Below are positions 1-8,872 of a stretch of DNA of 64,000 nucleotides, in pieces. The notes below the pieces were generated by a model that worked only from the letters and a program-made list of their open reading frames with translations, made no database searches and was not told the DNA's origin. Source of the stretch: Rivularia sp034931125 (GTDB lineage: Bacteria > Cyanobacteriota > Cyanobacteriia > Cyanobacteriales > Nostocaceae); the NCBI RefSeq assembly GCF_034931125.1, contig NZ_JAYGHM010000036.1, positions 15,518-79,517 of the forward strand. The letters are read 5' to 3'. Made by a program: the position numbers and the translations under genes. Position 1 is the stretch's first letter, and the number at the start of each line of letters is the position of its first letter.

Positions 1-1099
1 GCACCTGCTTTTGTCAAGCACGGGAGTAATTTACACCTCGAATTTTTGTGACGACTATAATATAAATTTTATCAGCGATAATATCTTAGAAGTGGTCGGC
101 TATCAAGCAGATCAAATTGTATGCGATACCAATTTTTGGCTAAGTCATATTCATCCAGATGATTTACCATTATTTCTGGCACAAATACCCAAAATTTTTA
201 CTCAAAACAAAGTAATTATTGAGTATCGTTTTCTCCACAAGAACGGTAAATATATTTGGATATATGAACAATCAAAATTAGTTAAAGACTATGATAATAA
301 TCCTTTAGAACTTGTTGGTTATCGAATTGATATTACAGAACGAAAATTACTTGAAGAAGATTTAAAAAAAGCATTGGACAAAGAAAAAGAACTTAACCAA
401 CTTAAAAACAATTTTATTTCTATGACTTCTCACGAATTTCGTACTCCTTTAAGCACTATTCTTTCTTCGTCAGAGTTATTAGAGAACTACCGCAATCAGT
501 GGGACGAAGAAAAGCAGATGAAGCATTTTAATCGCATAAAAACAGCAATCAAGCATATGATTAATTTGTTGAATGATGTGTTGTTTTTCGGTAAAGCTGA
601 AGCAGAAACAATTGACTGTAATCCAGTCGAGATTGATTTAGTTGAATACAGTCAGAAGTTAGTAGAAGATGTACAAATAAATCAGAAGAAAAATGAAATT
701 GGTCAACCAAATGTAAATATTAATTTTAGTATTAGTCTTATGAATAATCAGAGTAAACTAATTGCAAATATTGATGAAAAAGCTTTAGGACATATCTTAA
801 ATAACTTGCTTTCCAATGCAATTAAATATTCTCAACCTGGAACTAATGTTAACTTCACCATTTACGCTCAAAAGCAAGAGGCAATATTTGAAATTGAAGA
901 TCAAGGTATCGGAATTCCCTCGGAGGATTTACCTTGTTTATTCGATTCTTTTCATAGATGTCAAAATGTAGGTAATATTCATGGAACGGGATTAGGATTA
1001 TCGATTGTCAAAAAGTGCTTAGATATGATCCAAGGTGAAATTAGTGTCACAAGCGAAGTTGGAGTAGGTACAAAGTTTACAGTGACAATTCCGCTATAA
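1..1099 (+). CDS. PAS-domain sensor histidine kinase, 5'-truncated by window edge
   Basis: Sensor kinase expected to autophosphorylate on His and pass phosphate to a response regulator. Counting from the TTG at 11, a PAS/PAC fold covers about residues 1-112 (ends DITERK). A short coiled linker follows, then HisKA with the phospho-acceptor H141 in SHEFRTPLS. The HATPase domain shows the N-box (NNLLSNAIKYS), G1 (DQGIGIP) and G2 (GTGLGLSIVKK). The frame stays open to base 2, so the true start and probably more sensory domains lie outside the window. No membrane segment is visible in the part present. The REC-EAL regulator starts 213 bp downstream on the same strand and is a plausible partner, though this is inferred from position only. 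The kinase class is clear; its signal is unknown. Confidence 0.93.
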   Translation, partial: HLLLSSTGVIYTSNFCDDYNINFISDNILEVVGYQADQIVCDTNFWLSHIHPDDLPLFLAQIPKIFTQNKVIIEYRFLHKNGKYIWIYEQSKLVKDYDNNPLELVGYRIDITERKLLEEDLKKALDKEKELNQLKNNFISMTSHEFRTPLSTILSSSELLENYRNQWDEEKQMKHFNRIKTAIKHMINLLNDVLFFGKAEAETIDCNPVEIDLVEYSQKLVEDVQINQKKNEIGQPNVNINFSISLMNNQSKLIANIDEKALGHILNNLLSNAIKYSQPGTNVNFTIYAQKQEAIFEIEDQGIGIPSEDLPCLFDSFHRCQNVGNIHGTGLGLSIVKKCLDMIQGEISVTSEVGVGTKFTVTIPL

Positions 1100-1312
1100 A
1101 ATTGTTGTAATCGAGATATTTTATTAATAAATAAGCAATATATTGATAATTTTCGGTATAAATACTATGGCAGAAAATAAACAATTTAGAATATAAATGA
1201 TTCAATGACAATTTTATCGTTTTTTGACCACAAAATAGTGCATCATAATTGGGTCATAATTAAATATTTATCAGCTATCATAATCAAAAAAAATAATTAA
1301 AAACTTACATAT

Positions 1313-2527
1313 ATGACTAAAATATTAGTAATTGAAGACGAAGAATCAGTACGCGAGAATATTGTGGATTTATTAGAAGCTGAAAGCTTTGAAATTTTAG
1401 CTGCTGCTGATGGAAAAATAGGAGTAGATTTAGCCGTTTCTGAAGTTCCAGACTTAATTTTGTGTGACTTAATGATGCCAAATATTAATGGCTATGAAGT
1501 TTTACAAAAATTACATTCACAAGCAGCTACAGCAACCATTCCATTTATTTTTCTTACAGCTAGAACTGCAAAAGCCGATTTACGTAAAGGGATGGATCTG
1601 GGTGCTGATGATTATCTTACCAAGCCATTTACTCGTTCGGAACTGTTAAATACAATAACCAGTCGCTTAGACAAACAAGTAACTACTTTAAAATATATTT
1701 CTAAAACTAACAAAAATACTGCAAGATTTTTACCAGAGTTTCAGATTGTAAAAACTTGCTTACTAAGAACTTTAGCAAAAAGAAACCTAAAAGAATTTCA
1801 AGTTCATTATCAGCCAATTATTGACACTAATTCGGGTTTAATTGTTGCTGCTGAAAGTTTAATCCGTTGGCAAAGTTCAGAATTAGGTTTGATTTCTCCA
1901 GCAGAATTAATTCCTTTAGCTGAATCGACTGGTTTAATCATTCCAATTGGAGAATGGTTAATAAAAAATGTCTGCAATCAAACAAAAATATGGCAAGATG
2001 CTGGGTACAAAAATTTCTACTCCACAATTAATATTTCAATTCATCAATTAATTCAGCCAGATTTTGTCCCGAAGATACTTAAATCATTAGCAGACAATAA
2101 TTTACACTCGTCTTCTTTAGAACTGGAAATCACGGAAGGGACAATTGAGCAAGACGTGAATACAGTGATTAATAGAATGGAAGAATTGCGATCGCATGGT
2201 TTAAAATTTGCTATTGATGATTTTGGTACGGGTCGTTCTTCTTTGATTTATTTAAAACAGCTACCGATCAGTACTTTAAAAATTGACCATTACTTTATCC
2301 ACAATATCGACAAAGACAAACAAAAATCAGCAATAACCAAAGGGATTATTGAAATGGCTCATAATCTCAATTTGCGAGTAGTTGCTGAAGGTGTCGAAAC
2401 TAAAGCGGAATTAAATATTGTTCGCTTGCATAATTGCGATCGCACCCAAGGTTATCTTTTAAGCCATCCTTTACCTGTTACAGAGTTTGAAGAATTATTA
2501 CTGACTAATAAACGCTTAACCGTTTAG
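1313..2527 (+). CDS. Response regulator with EAL (c-di-GMP phosphodiesterase) output
   Basis: An N-terminal REC domain (residues 1-120; acidic DE at 9-10, phospho-acceptor D52 in LILCDLMMP, K104) is joined by a short linker to an EAL domain (about 150-400). The EAL signature reads ESL (AAESLIRW, E181), a conservative A-to-S change. The metal and catalytic residues look intact: N240, E272 (EITEG), D302/D303 (IDDFGTG), K323 and E359 (AEGVET). It is therefore probably an active phosphodiesterase that lowers c-di-GMP when phosphorylated. No GGDEF domain is present. The histidine kinase upstream is the likely phosphodonor. The PilZ-containing cellulose synthase at 16.8-19.5 kb is a candidate downstream reader; that link is inference. 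Confidence 0.93.
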   Translation: MTKILVIEDEESVRENIVDLLEAESFEILAAADGKIGVDLAVSEVPDLILCDLMMPNINGYEVLQKLHSQAATATIPFIFLTARTAKADLRKGMDLGADDYLTKPFTRSELLNTITSRLDKQVTTLKYISKTNKNTARFLPEFQIVKTCLLRTLAKRNLKEFQVHYQPIIDTNSGLIVAAESLIRWQSSELGLISPAELIPLAESTGLIIPIGEWLIKNVCNQTKIWQDAGYKNFYSTINISIHQLIQPDFVPKILKSLADNNLHSSSLELEITEGTIEQDVNTVINRMEELRSHGLKFAIDDFGTGRSSLIYLKQLPISTLKIDHYFIHNIDKDKQKSAITKGIIEMAHNLNLRVVAEGVETKAELNIVRLHNCDRTQGYLLSHPLPVTEFEELLLTNKRLTV

Positions 2528-2977
2528 AGTTTATGGATTACTTTCTTCATGAGGGATAGTACGCATACCATGCATAACACAAATTTACAATAAAAATTAA
2601 TAAATATTAAATTCTTTGTCAGTAGAATTGACAAGATTTTCATCATATAAGTTACATAAAGTCTCAGAACGCATTAAAATTCTGAGGCTTTTTTCTGCTA
2701 GTATAAAAAGCTCTATTAGATGTAATACTATAATGCCTACCCCATGTTAACTACCGATGATTGAAGGCGAAAAAGTCTTATTAACCAATAAATGTAAAGC
2801 AAGTGTTAAGTAATCTCTTGTAAAAGTAAAATTTAGGCAAATTTTCAGTTTTGTTTGGTTTATATACGGAAAAATATGTAATTGTTTATTTGGCTTCTTC
2901 AATCATCTTTTATACACCTAGTTTTACAGAATTGTTTACATTTGCACCGATCACTGCGCCTTAACTCTAATAAAATC
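2528..2977. other. Intergenic region, AT-rich
   Basis: A 450-bp spacer if the downstream gene starts at the ATG at 2978. The only clear element is the terminator-like hairpin at 2661-2695. No tRNA, repeat family or conserved small ORF is evident. Confidence 0.5.
2661..2695 (+). terminator. Rho-independent terminator
   Basis: The arms CTCAGAA (2663-2669) and TTCTGAG (2680-2686) form a 7-bp stem with a 10-nt loop. The stem is followed by GCTTTTTT. It lies 134 bp after the EAL gene and probably ends its transcript. Confidence 0.75.
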
Positions 2978-3877
2978 ATGTATAAAAGGATTGTCTACAA
3001 AATTCGGAACGAACTATCCCTAAATTCCCAAAAACTTCCGTTTTGGTGTACTCAAGCTGAACTTAATTATCTAGCAGCACTGAAAAAACATTACTCATAT
3101 TTACCTGTTATTTCGGATTATGAGAAAAATTTAATTGCTAACTTGAGAACTGAAGGAGTTGCGATGACTTCATTAGAAGCGTTGTCCATTTCTTATAACG
3201 AAATAATGCTTCAAGCAGCCAAAACCTTAATTCCTAAAATACCGCGAAGTATTTCAGAGAATAAGAATGAATTTGTAGTTCATGCTACACCGCAACAAAT
3301 TCTAGAACATCAAGAAATTTTTCTTTGGGGTTTAGAAGAACGTTTAGTTAATATAGTTGAAAATTATATTGGCTTACCAGTTGCTTATCATGGAGCCTAT
3401 TTCCGTAGAGATATTGCCAACACAGTTCAAGTAAAATCACGATTATGGCATATAGACCCTGAAGATAGAACAGTTTTAAAAATCGTAATTTATCTACATG
3501 ATGTAGATGATAATAGCGGTCCTTTTGAATATATCCCCAAGTCTTTTACCTCTGAATTAGTTTCTTCCTTAAAATACAAACATGGTTATGTTCAAGATCA
3601 AACAATGGAGAAGGTAATATCTCCATCAAAGTTTAAAACTTGTACGGGAATTGCTGGAACGGTGATTTTAGCTGATACTGGTGGAATATTTCATCGAGGT
3701 AAAATACCTGTATCTTCAGATAGGTACGCAGTATTTTTTGATTATACTTCTAGGAAACCGATAGTACATAATCATTATCGTGCGTCTTTCCTGAGTAACG
3801 AAGATTTGCAATTGTTAAGTAAAAATCTTTCCCCTCAACAAAGAGAATGTGTTTTTTGGAAAGACAATTTTTGGTAA
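2978..3877 (+). CDS. Phytanoyl-CoA dioxygenase (PhyH)-like protein
   Basis: Predicted Fe(II)/2-oxoglutarate oxygenase of 299 residues. The facial triad is visible: H158-x-D160 in LWHIDPED and a distal H239 in GGIFHRGK, with R249 as the possible 2-oxoglutarate ligand. The segment LHDVDDNSGPFEYIPKS resembles the PhyH core that follows the HxD strand. The frame is open upstream to a TTG at 2882, but those 32 residues are not PhyH-like, so the ATG at 2978 is preferred. The substrate cannot be told from sequence. It is not in an obvious operon: a terminator precedes it, and the EamA gene converges on it with a 32-bp gap. Confidence 0.75.
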   Translation: MYKRIVYKIRNELSLNSQKLPFWCTQAELNYLAALKKHYSYLPVISDYEKNLIANLRTEGVAMTSLEALSISYNEIMLQAAKTLIPKIPRSISENKNEFVVHATPQQILEHQEIFLWGLEERLVNIVENYIGLPVAYHGAYFRRDIANTVQVKSRLWHIDPEDRTVLKIVIYLHDVDDNSGPFEYIPKSFTSELVSSLKYKHGYVQDQTMEKVISPSKFKTCTGIAGTVILADTGGIFHRGKIPVSSDRYAVFFDYTSRKPIVHNHYRASFLSNEDLQLLSKNLSPQQRECVFWKDNFW

Positions 3878-3909
3878 TCCATATTTTATAAGTGATGGTA
3901 GAATATTCG

Positions 3910-4812
3910 CTATTTGAGATAAAACAGTAATGCTATTCCAGCGATAGAAATAAAAACACCTAAAATCGCTCGAATACTAACCTTTTCTCCCATCCAAATC
4001 GCAAACGGTATGACGAAAATTGGGCTAGTTTGCAAAAGAGTGGAAGCAATTCCTACAGATGTAAACTTAATTGCCGTTTGTTGCAGCCATATACCTAAGT
4101 AAGTTCCGCAGAAAGCCGCAAAAATAGTTGCCGTGATCGTTCGTGAATCTCGTAAGTTGCTCAGACGAAAGCTATGCTGTTTGAATAATGTCCATATCAT
4201 CAAAATTAAAATTCCAGCACTTAATCTTAATAAAGCTGCCCATAAAGGATTAATGCTGGCATTAGTGTTTATACTAAATGCACTCCGTGAAAGTACGGCA
4301 CCAATTGCCCCAGCAACAGCCGTTAACAAGCCAAAAGTTATACCACGTCGGAATTCTGTCGTTGAAATCTGTTTGACATCAGTAGTACGCTCGCTAACAA
4401 CCCAAGCTACACCTAAAATTGTTAATAAAATACCGCATCCAGCCAAAATATTTAACTTTTCTTGCAGAAAAATCAGTCCAAAAATTGCTGACATAGGGGA
4501 AGTCAGAGTTTGCATTAGCAATGCTCGACGCGCCCCCAAACAGTTTATAGTAATAAAAAATGCCGTATCGCCCAAACTAATACCAATGACACCGCTCAAC
4601 AGTATCAGAGACATTGGTAAAGTCGCGATCGCAGGAAATATTTCGCCCCTAACTACAATAGTAAAGACAAAAAGCGCGATCGCAATTATTCCTTTGATCA
4701 GATTTAACTGCAAAGGTGGAATCCGCGCACCCAATTTAGCATAAACTATAGATGCTACAGCCCATAAACAAGCAGCAGATAATGCCGCGATTTCCCCGAT
4801 AAAATCTGTCAT
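3910..4812 (-). CDS. EamA-family (DMT superfamily) transporter
   Basis: A 300-residue inner-membrane protein with about ten hydrophobic helices arranged as two EamA repeats (about 1-140 and 155-300), the usual layout for drug/metabolite exporters. The first repeat opens with the family-like segment AALSAACLWAVASIVYAKLG, and the second ends with a long hydrophobic helix (ISIAGIALLFYL). Length matches the family. The substrate is unknown; relatives move amino acids, nucleobases or other small metabolites. It converges with the PhyH-like gene. HIP1 octamers occur inside it near 4627 and 4677. Confidence 0.9.
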   Translation of the reverse strand: MTDFIGEIAALSAACLWAVASIVYAKLGARIPPLQLNLIKGIIAIALFVFTIVVRGEIFPAIATLPMSLILLSGVIGISLGDTAFFITINCLGARRALLMQTLTSPMSAIFGLIFLQEKLNILAGCGILLTILGVAWVVSERTTDVKQISTTEFRRGITFGLLTAVAGAIGAVLSRSAFSINTNASINPLWAALLRLSAGILILMIWTLFKQHSFRLSNLRDSRTITATIFAAFCGTYLGIWLQQTAIKFTSVGIASTLLQTSPIFVIPFAIWMGEKVSIRAILGVFISIAGIALLFYLK

Positions 4813-5134
4813 TACAAATATTAAGAAATATTAAAAAGAGTAACTTACCCTTTTCAATTAGTGAAAAACTTTAATATTTTAATATAAATAGCGTTATAAA
4901 TATTAGCACTCTATGAAGCTGTCTGCTAATTTTTTATAAGACCAATGTTAGCATTCTCAATTATCAACTGCTAACTTTGTACGAGAGTAATTATATCACT
5001 GCATTGTGTATATTGCTAGCTTTTATTTGAAGAATAAACACCATAGTTTAGATTGCATTTAGTAACTTGTCCACAAACAACCGCTAAAACAGATCTTTAA
5101 AAATCAAAGTTTTTTCACAACCCGGAGTAATGCA
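4813..5134. other. Intergenic region, AT-rich
   Basis: A 322-bp divergent spacer between the EamA gene and the small gene at 5135. It must hold both promoters. No repeat, hairpin or RNA gene is recognisable. Confidence 0.4.
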
Positions 5135-5479
5135 ATGAAATATACTTTCGATATTGTCGGTGTATCTCCAATATTGCACTTTTTTAATCATCAGTTGAGC
5201 GAAGAAAATAGAACGAGTCAAGGTGTAGAATATCTGGGAACCCATAAATGTACTTTAGATGCATTTCTGGAAACAGTTGAACCAGTACCCTCAAAGTGGG
5301 GTTGGAATATGGATGAAGTAGTAGATACAGTAGTTAAGTTTTGGATGAATAATTCCGAGAGTATTGGTTATTGGAAATCCCGTTTAACTGATGCGGGTAA
5401 CGATAATGTGCTAGTTGCGAGGGTAGCGGATATGAAAGCGTTGAAATCGGAATTTAATTCTTTGTTAGGAGAAGGTTGA
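5135..5479 (+). CDS. Small conserved-looking protein of unknown function
   Basis: A 114-residue, acidic, soluble-looking protein with no signal peptide or membrane segment. It has a good ribosome site (CCCGGAG, 8 nt before ATG). The central region is Trp-rich (SKWGWNMDEVV, VKFWMNN, YWKSRL) and the C-terminus is a likely amphipathic helix. I do not recognise a named domain. Coding quality is good (clean start, balanced composition), so it is likely real. It stands alone between long AT-rich spacers. Confidence 0.7.
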   Translation: MKYTFDIVGVSPILHFFNHQLSEENRTSQGVEYLGTHKCTLDAFLETVEPVPSKWGWNMDEVVDTVVKFWMNNSESIGYWKSRLTDAGNDNVLVARVADMKALKSEFNSLLGEG

Positions 5480-5556
5480 TATTTAAGTATTTGTGCGGTG
5501 GTAGGGAAAATTAATTGATATATAAACCCTGCTTTCCCAGGGTTTTAAAATGTTTA

Positions 5557-5640
5557 ATTGTAAGTTGTGTTAGATGGTATAAGAAAATTTAATATATAAC
5601 GAATAATCAATCTTGCACCATAACTTAACATCGAATATTA
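5557..5640. repeat. Degenerate copy of GTTGGGTTA palindromic repeat
   Basis: It aligns with the better copies at 6828, 7512 and 9215 through the shared ordered blocks: GT(A)AG-TTG-GTTAG, then AACGAATAAT, then TAAC--AACAT, then AATATT. The palindrome arms have decayed, so this is probably the oldest copy. Confidence 0.6.
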
Positions 5641-5796
5641 TCGTAAATACACTTATCTTGTAAATAGGTCGGCGTAGCCAAATCGTAATTGGGACAAGGA
5701 AGTAGGAACAAGGCTTTGAGACCAATTTACCCAGCCGTTACATAGTTGGTTTTATTTGTACCGACTTACTTAACCAATTAGTATTTATTTAGTTAT

Positions 5797-5920
5797 AGGA
5801 CTTAGCAAAAAGGCATATTTTTTTTGTGGGGTGCTGTGACACTTTGATTGATTTTTAACGCAATAATCAGGTTTTTAGTGTCACGCACCATCCGAGTCTT
5901 GTGACAATCGCGTAAGTCCT
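5797..5920. repeat. MITE-like element, GGACTTA family, copy 1
   Basis: The terminal inverted repeats are AGGACTTAGC at the left and GCGTAAGTCCT at the right. An internal hairpin pairs GGTGCTGTGACACT (5830-5843) with AGTGTCACGCACC (5877-5889). A homologous copy with the same hairpin lies at 28872-28990, and a shorter relative with the same ends lies at 28677-28769. There is no coding capacity, so it would need a transposase supplied in trans. Confidence 0.75.
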
Positions 5921-6062
5921 GAGTTATTTTATTTTAGATTTATTGAAAGTTTAAGTTATTTCGAGTTTTAAACAATATTTTATGGGTATAAATATTAAGA
6001 CTATCAATGATTAGTTTTGACTTTAATTTAAAAAATATTAATAAACCGCAGACCAATAGTTT

Positions 6063-6521
6063 ATGATTGAATTTCTTTTAAGTTTTATAATTTCATTAAT
6101 TATTTTAACATATCTCATAAACGAGTTTGAAAGACAAAATGAAATTAATGAAGAAATTTATGAAGTCGATCAAATGAGGGGTAAACAATTTGAAGAGTAT
6201 TTATTAATTCTGTTTGAGCAGAATGGTTATAAAGTAGAATTAACTCCAAGAAGTCAAGGCTATGGTGCTGACTTAATTCTATACAAAGATGGTTTGATAT
6301 TCGCAGTACAAGCAAAAAGGTATAAAAAGCCTGTTGGCGTAAAAGCGGTTGAAGAAGTCTTAGGATCGATGAAATATCATAAGGCAAAGAAAGCAATAGT
6401 TATAACTAATAGTATATTTACTATGAATGCCGATCGTCTTGCACGTTCTAAATCAGTAATATTGTGGGATAGAAGAAAGTTAATTAAATTAATACGTCGT
6501 TCAAAAATGAAAGCATCTTAG
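6063..6521 (+). CDS. Membrane-anchored Mrr-like restriction endonuclease, paralog 1
   Basis: A 152-residue protein with one N-terminal membrane helix (about 3-20), a short charged linker, and an Mrr-type PD-(D/E)XK domain (about 37-150). The active-site pattern is visible: D70 in SQGYGADLIL and Q83-x-K85 in FAVQAKRY, with E44 as a possible further metal ligand. Mrr-family proteins cleave modified or foreign DNA; the membrane anchor suggests action at the inner membrane, which is inference. Its closest relative here is the gene at 9578 (same order, same motif, similar upstream DNA), so the pair arose by duplication. Close to PLD-nuclease and antitoxin-like genes, it looks like part of a defence patch. 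Confidence 0.82.
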   Translation: MIEFLLSFIISLIILTYLINEFERQNEINEEIYEVDQMRGKQFEEYLLILFEQNGYKVELTPRSQGYGADLILYKDGLIFAVQAKRYKKPVGVKAVEEVLGSMKYHKAKKAIVITNSIFTMNADRLARSKSVILWDRRKLIKLIRRSKMKAS

Positions 6522-6523
6522 TT

Positions 6524-6781
6524 TACATTAAAATTTTCTTGATTCCTAAACATCTGATTTTTTTCTCCTACTGTTAAAAACTCATGTAGTTCTACGATAA
6601 GAATAGATGCTTGATAAATATTGTCTTCAGCATTATAAACTTATTCAAAAGATTCTATTGCTTCTTTTAATTTAGCAATCGCATTCTCTTGATTATCTCC
6701 TTGTCCTACAATGCCATTTTCTAAGCATAAAGCTACCCAATAGGCAGCGCTTTGTCTTAGTATTGCCGTGTAAAAGTCCAT
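6524..6781 (-). pseudogene. HicB-like antitoxin remnant interrupted by a stop
   Basis: On the reverse strand a 46-codon ORF (ATG at 6781) encodes a HicB-like beta-strand region (AAYWVALCLENGIVGQG) and the following helix (NAIAKLKEAIESFE). It hits TAA at 6641-6643 and then continues in the same frame for 38 more codons (VYNAEDNIYQASILIVEL...) to TAA at 6524-6526. The smooth frame across the stop suggests a single nonsense mutation in an 85-residue gene. Alternatively the 46-residue product alone is made. No HicA-type toxin is adjacent. Confidence 0.55.
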
Positions 6782-6827
6782 TGTTATTTATTTGCTGGGG
6801 TGTGATTTAAGTAAAGCCAAATAATTG

Positions 6828-6908
6828 TAGGTTGGGTTAGACGCACTAAAAGACTTGAGATGAAACGAATAATTAATCATGCGTCGTAACCCAACATTAA
6901 ATATTGTG
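6828..6908. repeat. GTTGGGTTA palindromic repeat, copy 2 (3'-truncated)
   Basis: It contains the diagnostic inverted pair GTTGGGTTAGACGCA ... TGCGTCGTAACCCAAC around AACGAATAATTAATC. The far terminal repeat (ACCCAACCTAC in copy 4) is missing; the match fades just before the stop codon of the gene at 6923. Confidence 0.75.
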
Positions 6909-6922
6909 CAGATAATCAGTAT

Positions 6923-7126
6923 TCACTCTTTTTCTAATTCTGCTAATGCTTCATCTAAACTAAGTGGCGTTTCTCCTTCAACTTCCTTCATCGCCAAGAT
7001 TAATGCTTTATCTTCAATGGCTTCTACGATACGTTGGTAGTCGCTAAAATCTATTACTACTTTACGGATATTACCTTCAGTATCGGTAATCAGTTCTTTT
7101 GCAAATGGATATTTATCAGCTTGCAT
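6923..7126 (-). CDS. Small Phd/YefM-like antitoxin-type protein
   Basis: A 67-residue protein with the arrangement seen in small cyanobacterial Phd/YefM-like antitoxins: a short N-terminal strand pair (ITDTEGNIRKVVIDFSDYQRIVEAIED) followed by an acidic C-terminal helix (LSLDEALAELEKE) that would bind a toxin. It starts 29 bp after the HicB-like gene and is probably cotranscribed with it. No RelE/PIN-type toxin follows; its downstream end runs into a palindromic repeat. It may be an orphan antitoxin, or its toxin was lost. The family call rests on length, charge pattern and the strand-helix layout only. Confidence 0.65.
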   Translation of the reverse strand: MQADKYPFAKELITDTEGNIRKVVIDFSDYQRIVEAIEDKALILAMKEVEGETPLSLDEALAELEKE

Positions 7127-7155
7127 AGGGTTTTAGAGATTTTGGAGGTGTAATT

Positions 7156-7386
7156 TTAATTTAGCGTGTTGGCATTTGAAATTCCCAGTTCAAAATTATC
7201 AGATAAAAAACGTCCTTCTTCAGCATAGTCTTCTTGTATCATCTGAAAAACATTGACGAGTTCGGCACTTGCTTCGTCTGATGTTTTTCCCCAAGCATGA
7301 CAAGCGGGAATTGCAGGAATATAAGCAACAAAGGTGTTATTCTCATCGGGACGTATAACAACTGTGTAATCTTGTAGAGACTTCAT
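7156..7386 (-). CDS. HicB-family antitoxin-like protein
   Basis: A 76-residue protein with the partial RNase-H-like fold typical of HicB: a first strand TVVIRPDENNTFVAYIPAIPACHAWGKTSDEASAELVNVFQMIQ, in which the strand pair, the conserved Pro-rich turn and the helix are recognisable. It lacks the C-terminal DNA-binding tail of full-length HicB, as many cyanobacterial small HicB proteins do. HicA is not encoded on either side. It is likely first in a two-gene unit with the Phd-like gene. Confidence 0.72.
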   Translation of the reverse strand: MKSLQDYTVVIRPDENNTFVAYIPAIPACHAWGKTSDEASAELVNVFQMIQEDYAEEGRFLSDNFELGISNANTLN

Positions 7387-7511
7387 AGGGTTAGTTTTAC
7401 AGGTTTTATTAATAATGTAGCGCGATTATTGTGGGGGAGTTAGGAGTGCGATACGCGAAGCGTCAAGCCTCCGGCTTATCGCAATTCTCGCATCACACAT
7501 TAGTAGTAATT

Positions 7512-7644
7512 GTAGGTTGGGTTAGGCGCACGGAAATACTTGATATGTAACGAATAATTAATCACGCGCCGTAACCCAACATCAAATATTGTGAATAATC
7601 CAATTATGTTGTGTTGGGTTTTGCGATCGCTCTACCCAATCTAC
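7512..7644. repeat. GTTGGGTTA palindromic MITE, copy 3 (complete)
   Basis: The ends are GTAGGTTGGGT (7512) and ACCCAATCTAC (7634-7644), forming a terminal inverted repeat with one mismatch. The inner palindrome arms GTTGGGTTAGGCGCA / GCGCCGTAACCCAAC show compensatory G-C changes relative to the other copies, which suggests that the hairpin is maintained. A HIP1 octamer lies near its right end. Confidence 0.75.
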
Positions 7645-7664
7645 TTACTACTTCCATATAAGCT

Positions 7665-8792
7665 TTAATCGCTATAAAGAAAGTTGTCTAACTCTACTTT
7701 TTTAAGAAAAAAATTGACAAACTCTTTGAAATTGATTGCCTGTGTTCCGAACACCATATAATTGTCATCAGATGGATAATAATACTCATAACCTTTAGAA
7801 TTAGCAACGGCTCCAAGGACATTCAATTCTAGTTTTTGTCGTAACTCTATTTTTTGGTTATCTGACGGTTTTATTTTTGTATATTCAAAATTTCTTAGAA
7901 ATTCTAACAAAGTTTGCTGACAACGGCAAATTGCATGACCAACTAAAAATGAATTAGATCCGAATTCAATTCTCCAATTTTTTTTATTACCAATTATGCG
8001 ACTCGCGTGTCCAGGTGATAAAACAAAACGACCAGCTTTCGGATGATTCCAATAAGCTGACTTTCGGATAAATTCTTCAGCTAGAGAACGCTCTATTTCT
8101 TTATGCTCAGATAGTTGTTTAACCTTAGTTCTTATACTATTTACTTTTTCTTTCCACTTAAACTCTTCTTTTCGTTGAATGATTTCTTTTTCTATCCTTG
8201 CTTTTTCTTGTTCTCGCGCTATTCTTGCTTCTTCAATATGTTTGGTTTCTTCTGCCCAAATTTCATTCTCTAATTGATTTGCTTCTTTTCGTAACGAGTT
8301 ATATTTCTTCTTAAGAGCAAGCAATCTATCTTCCAAGTTATAAATCATTCTTTTCGTTATACATTGACGTTGCTCTAGCCATTTTTCAAGCCTCCGTTCA
8401 ATTTTGGCAACTTCTTTTGGATTGAAAATTGCTATACTTGCTTCCTTATTCCTAGTGCCGTTTCTTGTTAAATTCTGACTTCCTATACTAGCAAAACTAC
8501 CTGGAATTAAAATCATTTTGGCATGAAGCCTCGGTAAATGATAAAGCTTACAACCTCTATCTGATAATCTTTTCAAAGTTTTTAAGGAAGATGCGCCAGA
8601 TGCAAAGTTTTGTACAGAAAAAACAGTGTAAATTTCATACTGTCTATCAACTGAATTATCTATAATTAATTCTGCGGTTTTAGATGTTAGATAAGGTGAC
8701 ACAATGATAACTTTATCTGTTGCTTTGTTGACCTCTATCTTCCATCGACGGCTAATATTTTTCAAATAATAATCTGAAGGTTTATTTTTCAT
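7665..8792 (-). CDS. PLD-like nuclease with coiled coil and unknown C-terminal domain
   Basis: A 375-residue protein. Residues about 15-125 form a PLDc_2-type domain with strand VIIVSPYLTSK, the H90-x-K92 motif (LHAKMILIP) and the following IGSQNLT block. The Asp of the classical HKD motif is replaced, as in some PLD-like nucleases. There is only one motif, so the active site would need a dimer. A long charged coiled coil spans about 155-225. The C-terminal part (about 235-375) is not recognised. It could be a nucleic-acid-cleaving effector of a defence system, since it sits between two Mrr-like genes and antitoxin-like genes. That role is inferred from context; the PLD fold is well supported. 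Confidence 0.75.
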   Translation of the reverse strand: MKNKPSDYYLKNISRRWKIEVNKATDKVIIVSPYLTSKTAELIIDNSVDRQYEIYTVFSVQNFASGASSLKTLKRLSDRGCKLYHLPRLHAKMILIPGSFASIGSQNLTRNGTRNKEASIAIFNPKEVAKIERRLEKWLEQRQCITKRMIYNLEDRLLALKKKYNSLRKEANQLENEIWAEETKHIEEARIAREQEKARIEKEIIQRKEEFKWKEKVNSIRTKVKQLSEHKEIERSLAEEFIRKSAYWNHPKAGRFVLSPGHASRIIGNKKNWRIEFGSNSFLVGHAICRCQQTLLEFLRNFEYTKIKPSDNQKIELRQKLELNVLGAVANSKGYEYYYPSDDNYMVFGTQAINFKEFVNFFLKKVELDNFLYSD

Positions 8793-8872
8793 TATTTTGT
8801 TTTTGGTATTATCTTTTTTTATTAATATGACTTTTGTAGCAAATATGATTTCAATAATCTAAGGGTAGTATT

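Larger units (their letters stand above)
5480..6062. other. Repeat-rich intergenic region
   Basis: This 583-bp spacer contains a degenerate GTTGGGTTA-type repeat (5557-5640), a 124-bp GGACTTA-type MITE (5797-5920), and a stretch from about 5930 to 6062 that resembles the sequence upstream of the second Mrr-like gene (9400-9577). Confidence 0.6.

Noticed and set aside
2882..2977. TTG-initiated N-terminal extension of the PhyH-like gene
   Set aside because: The extra 32 residues are hydrophobic and His/Leu-rich without family similarity; ATG at 2978 gives a normal start.
4133..4744. 203-codon ORF antisense to the EamA gene
   Set aside because: The opposite strand encodes a clear ten-helix transporter; the forward product is low-complexity and shows no domain.
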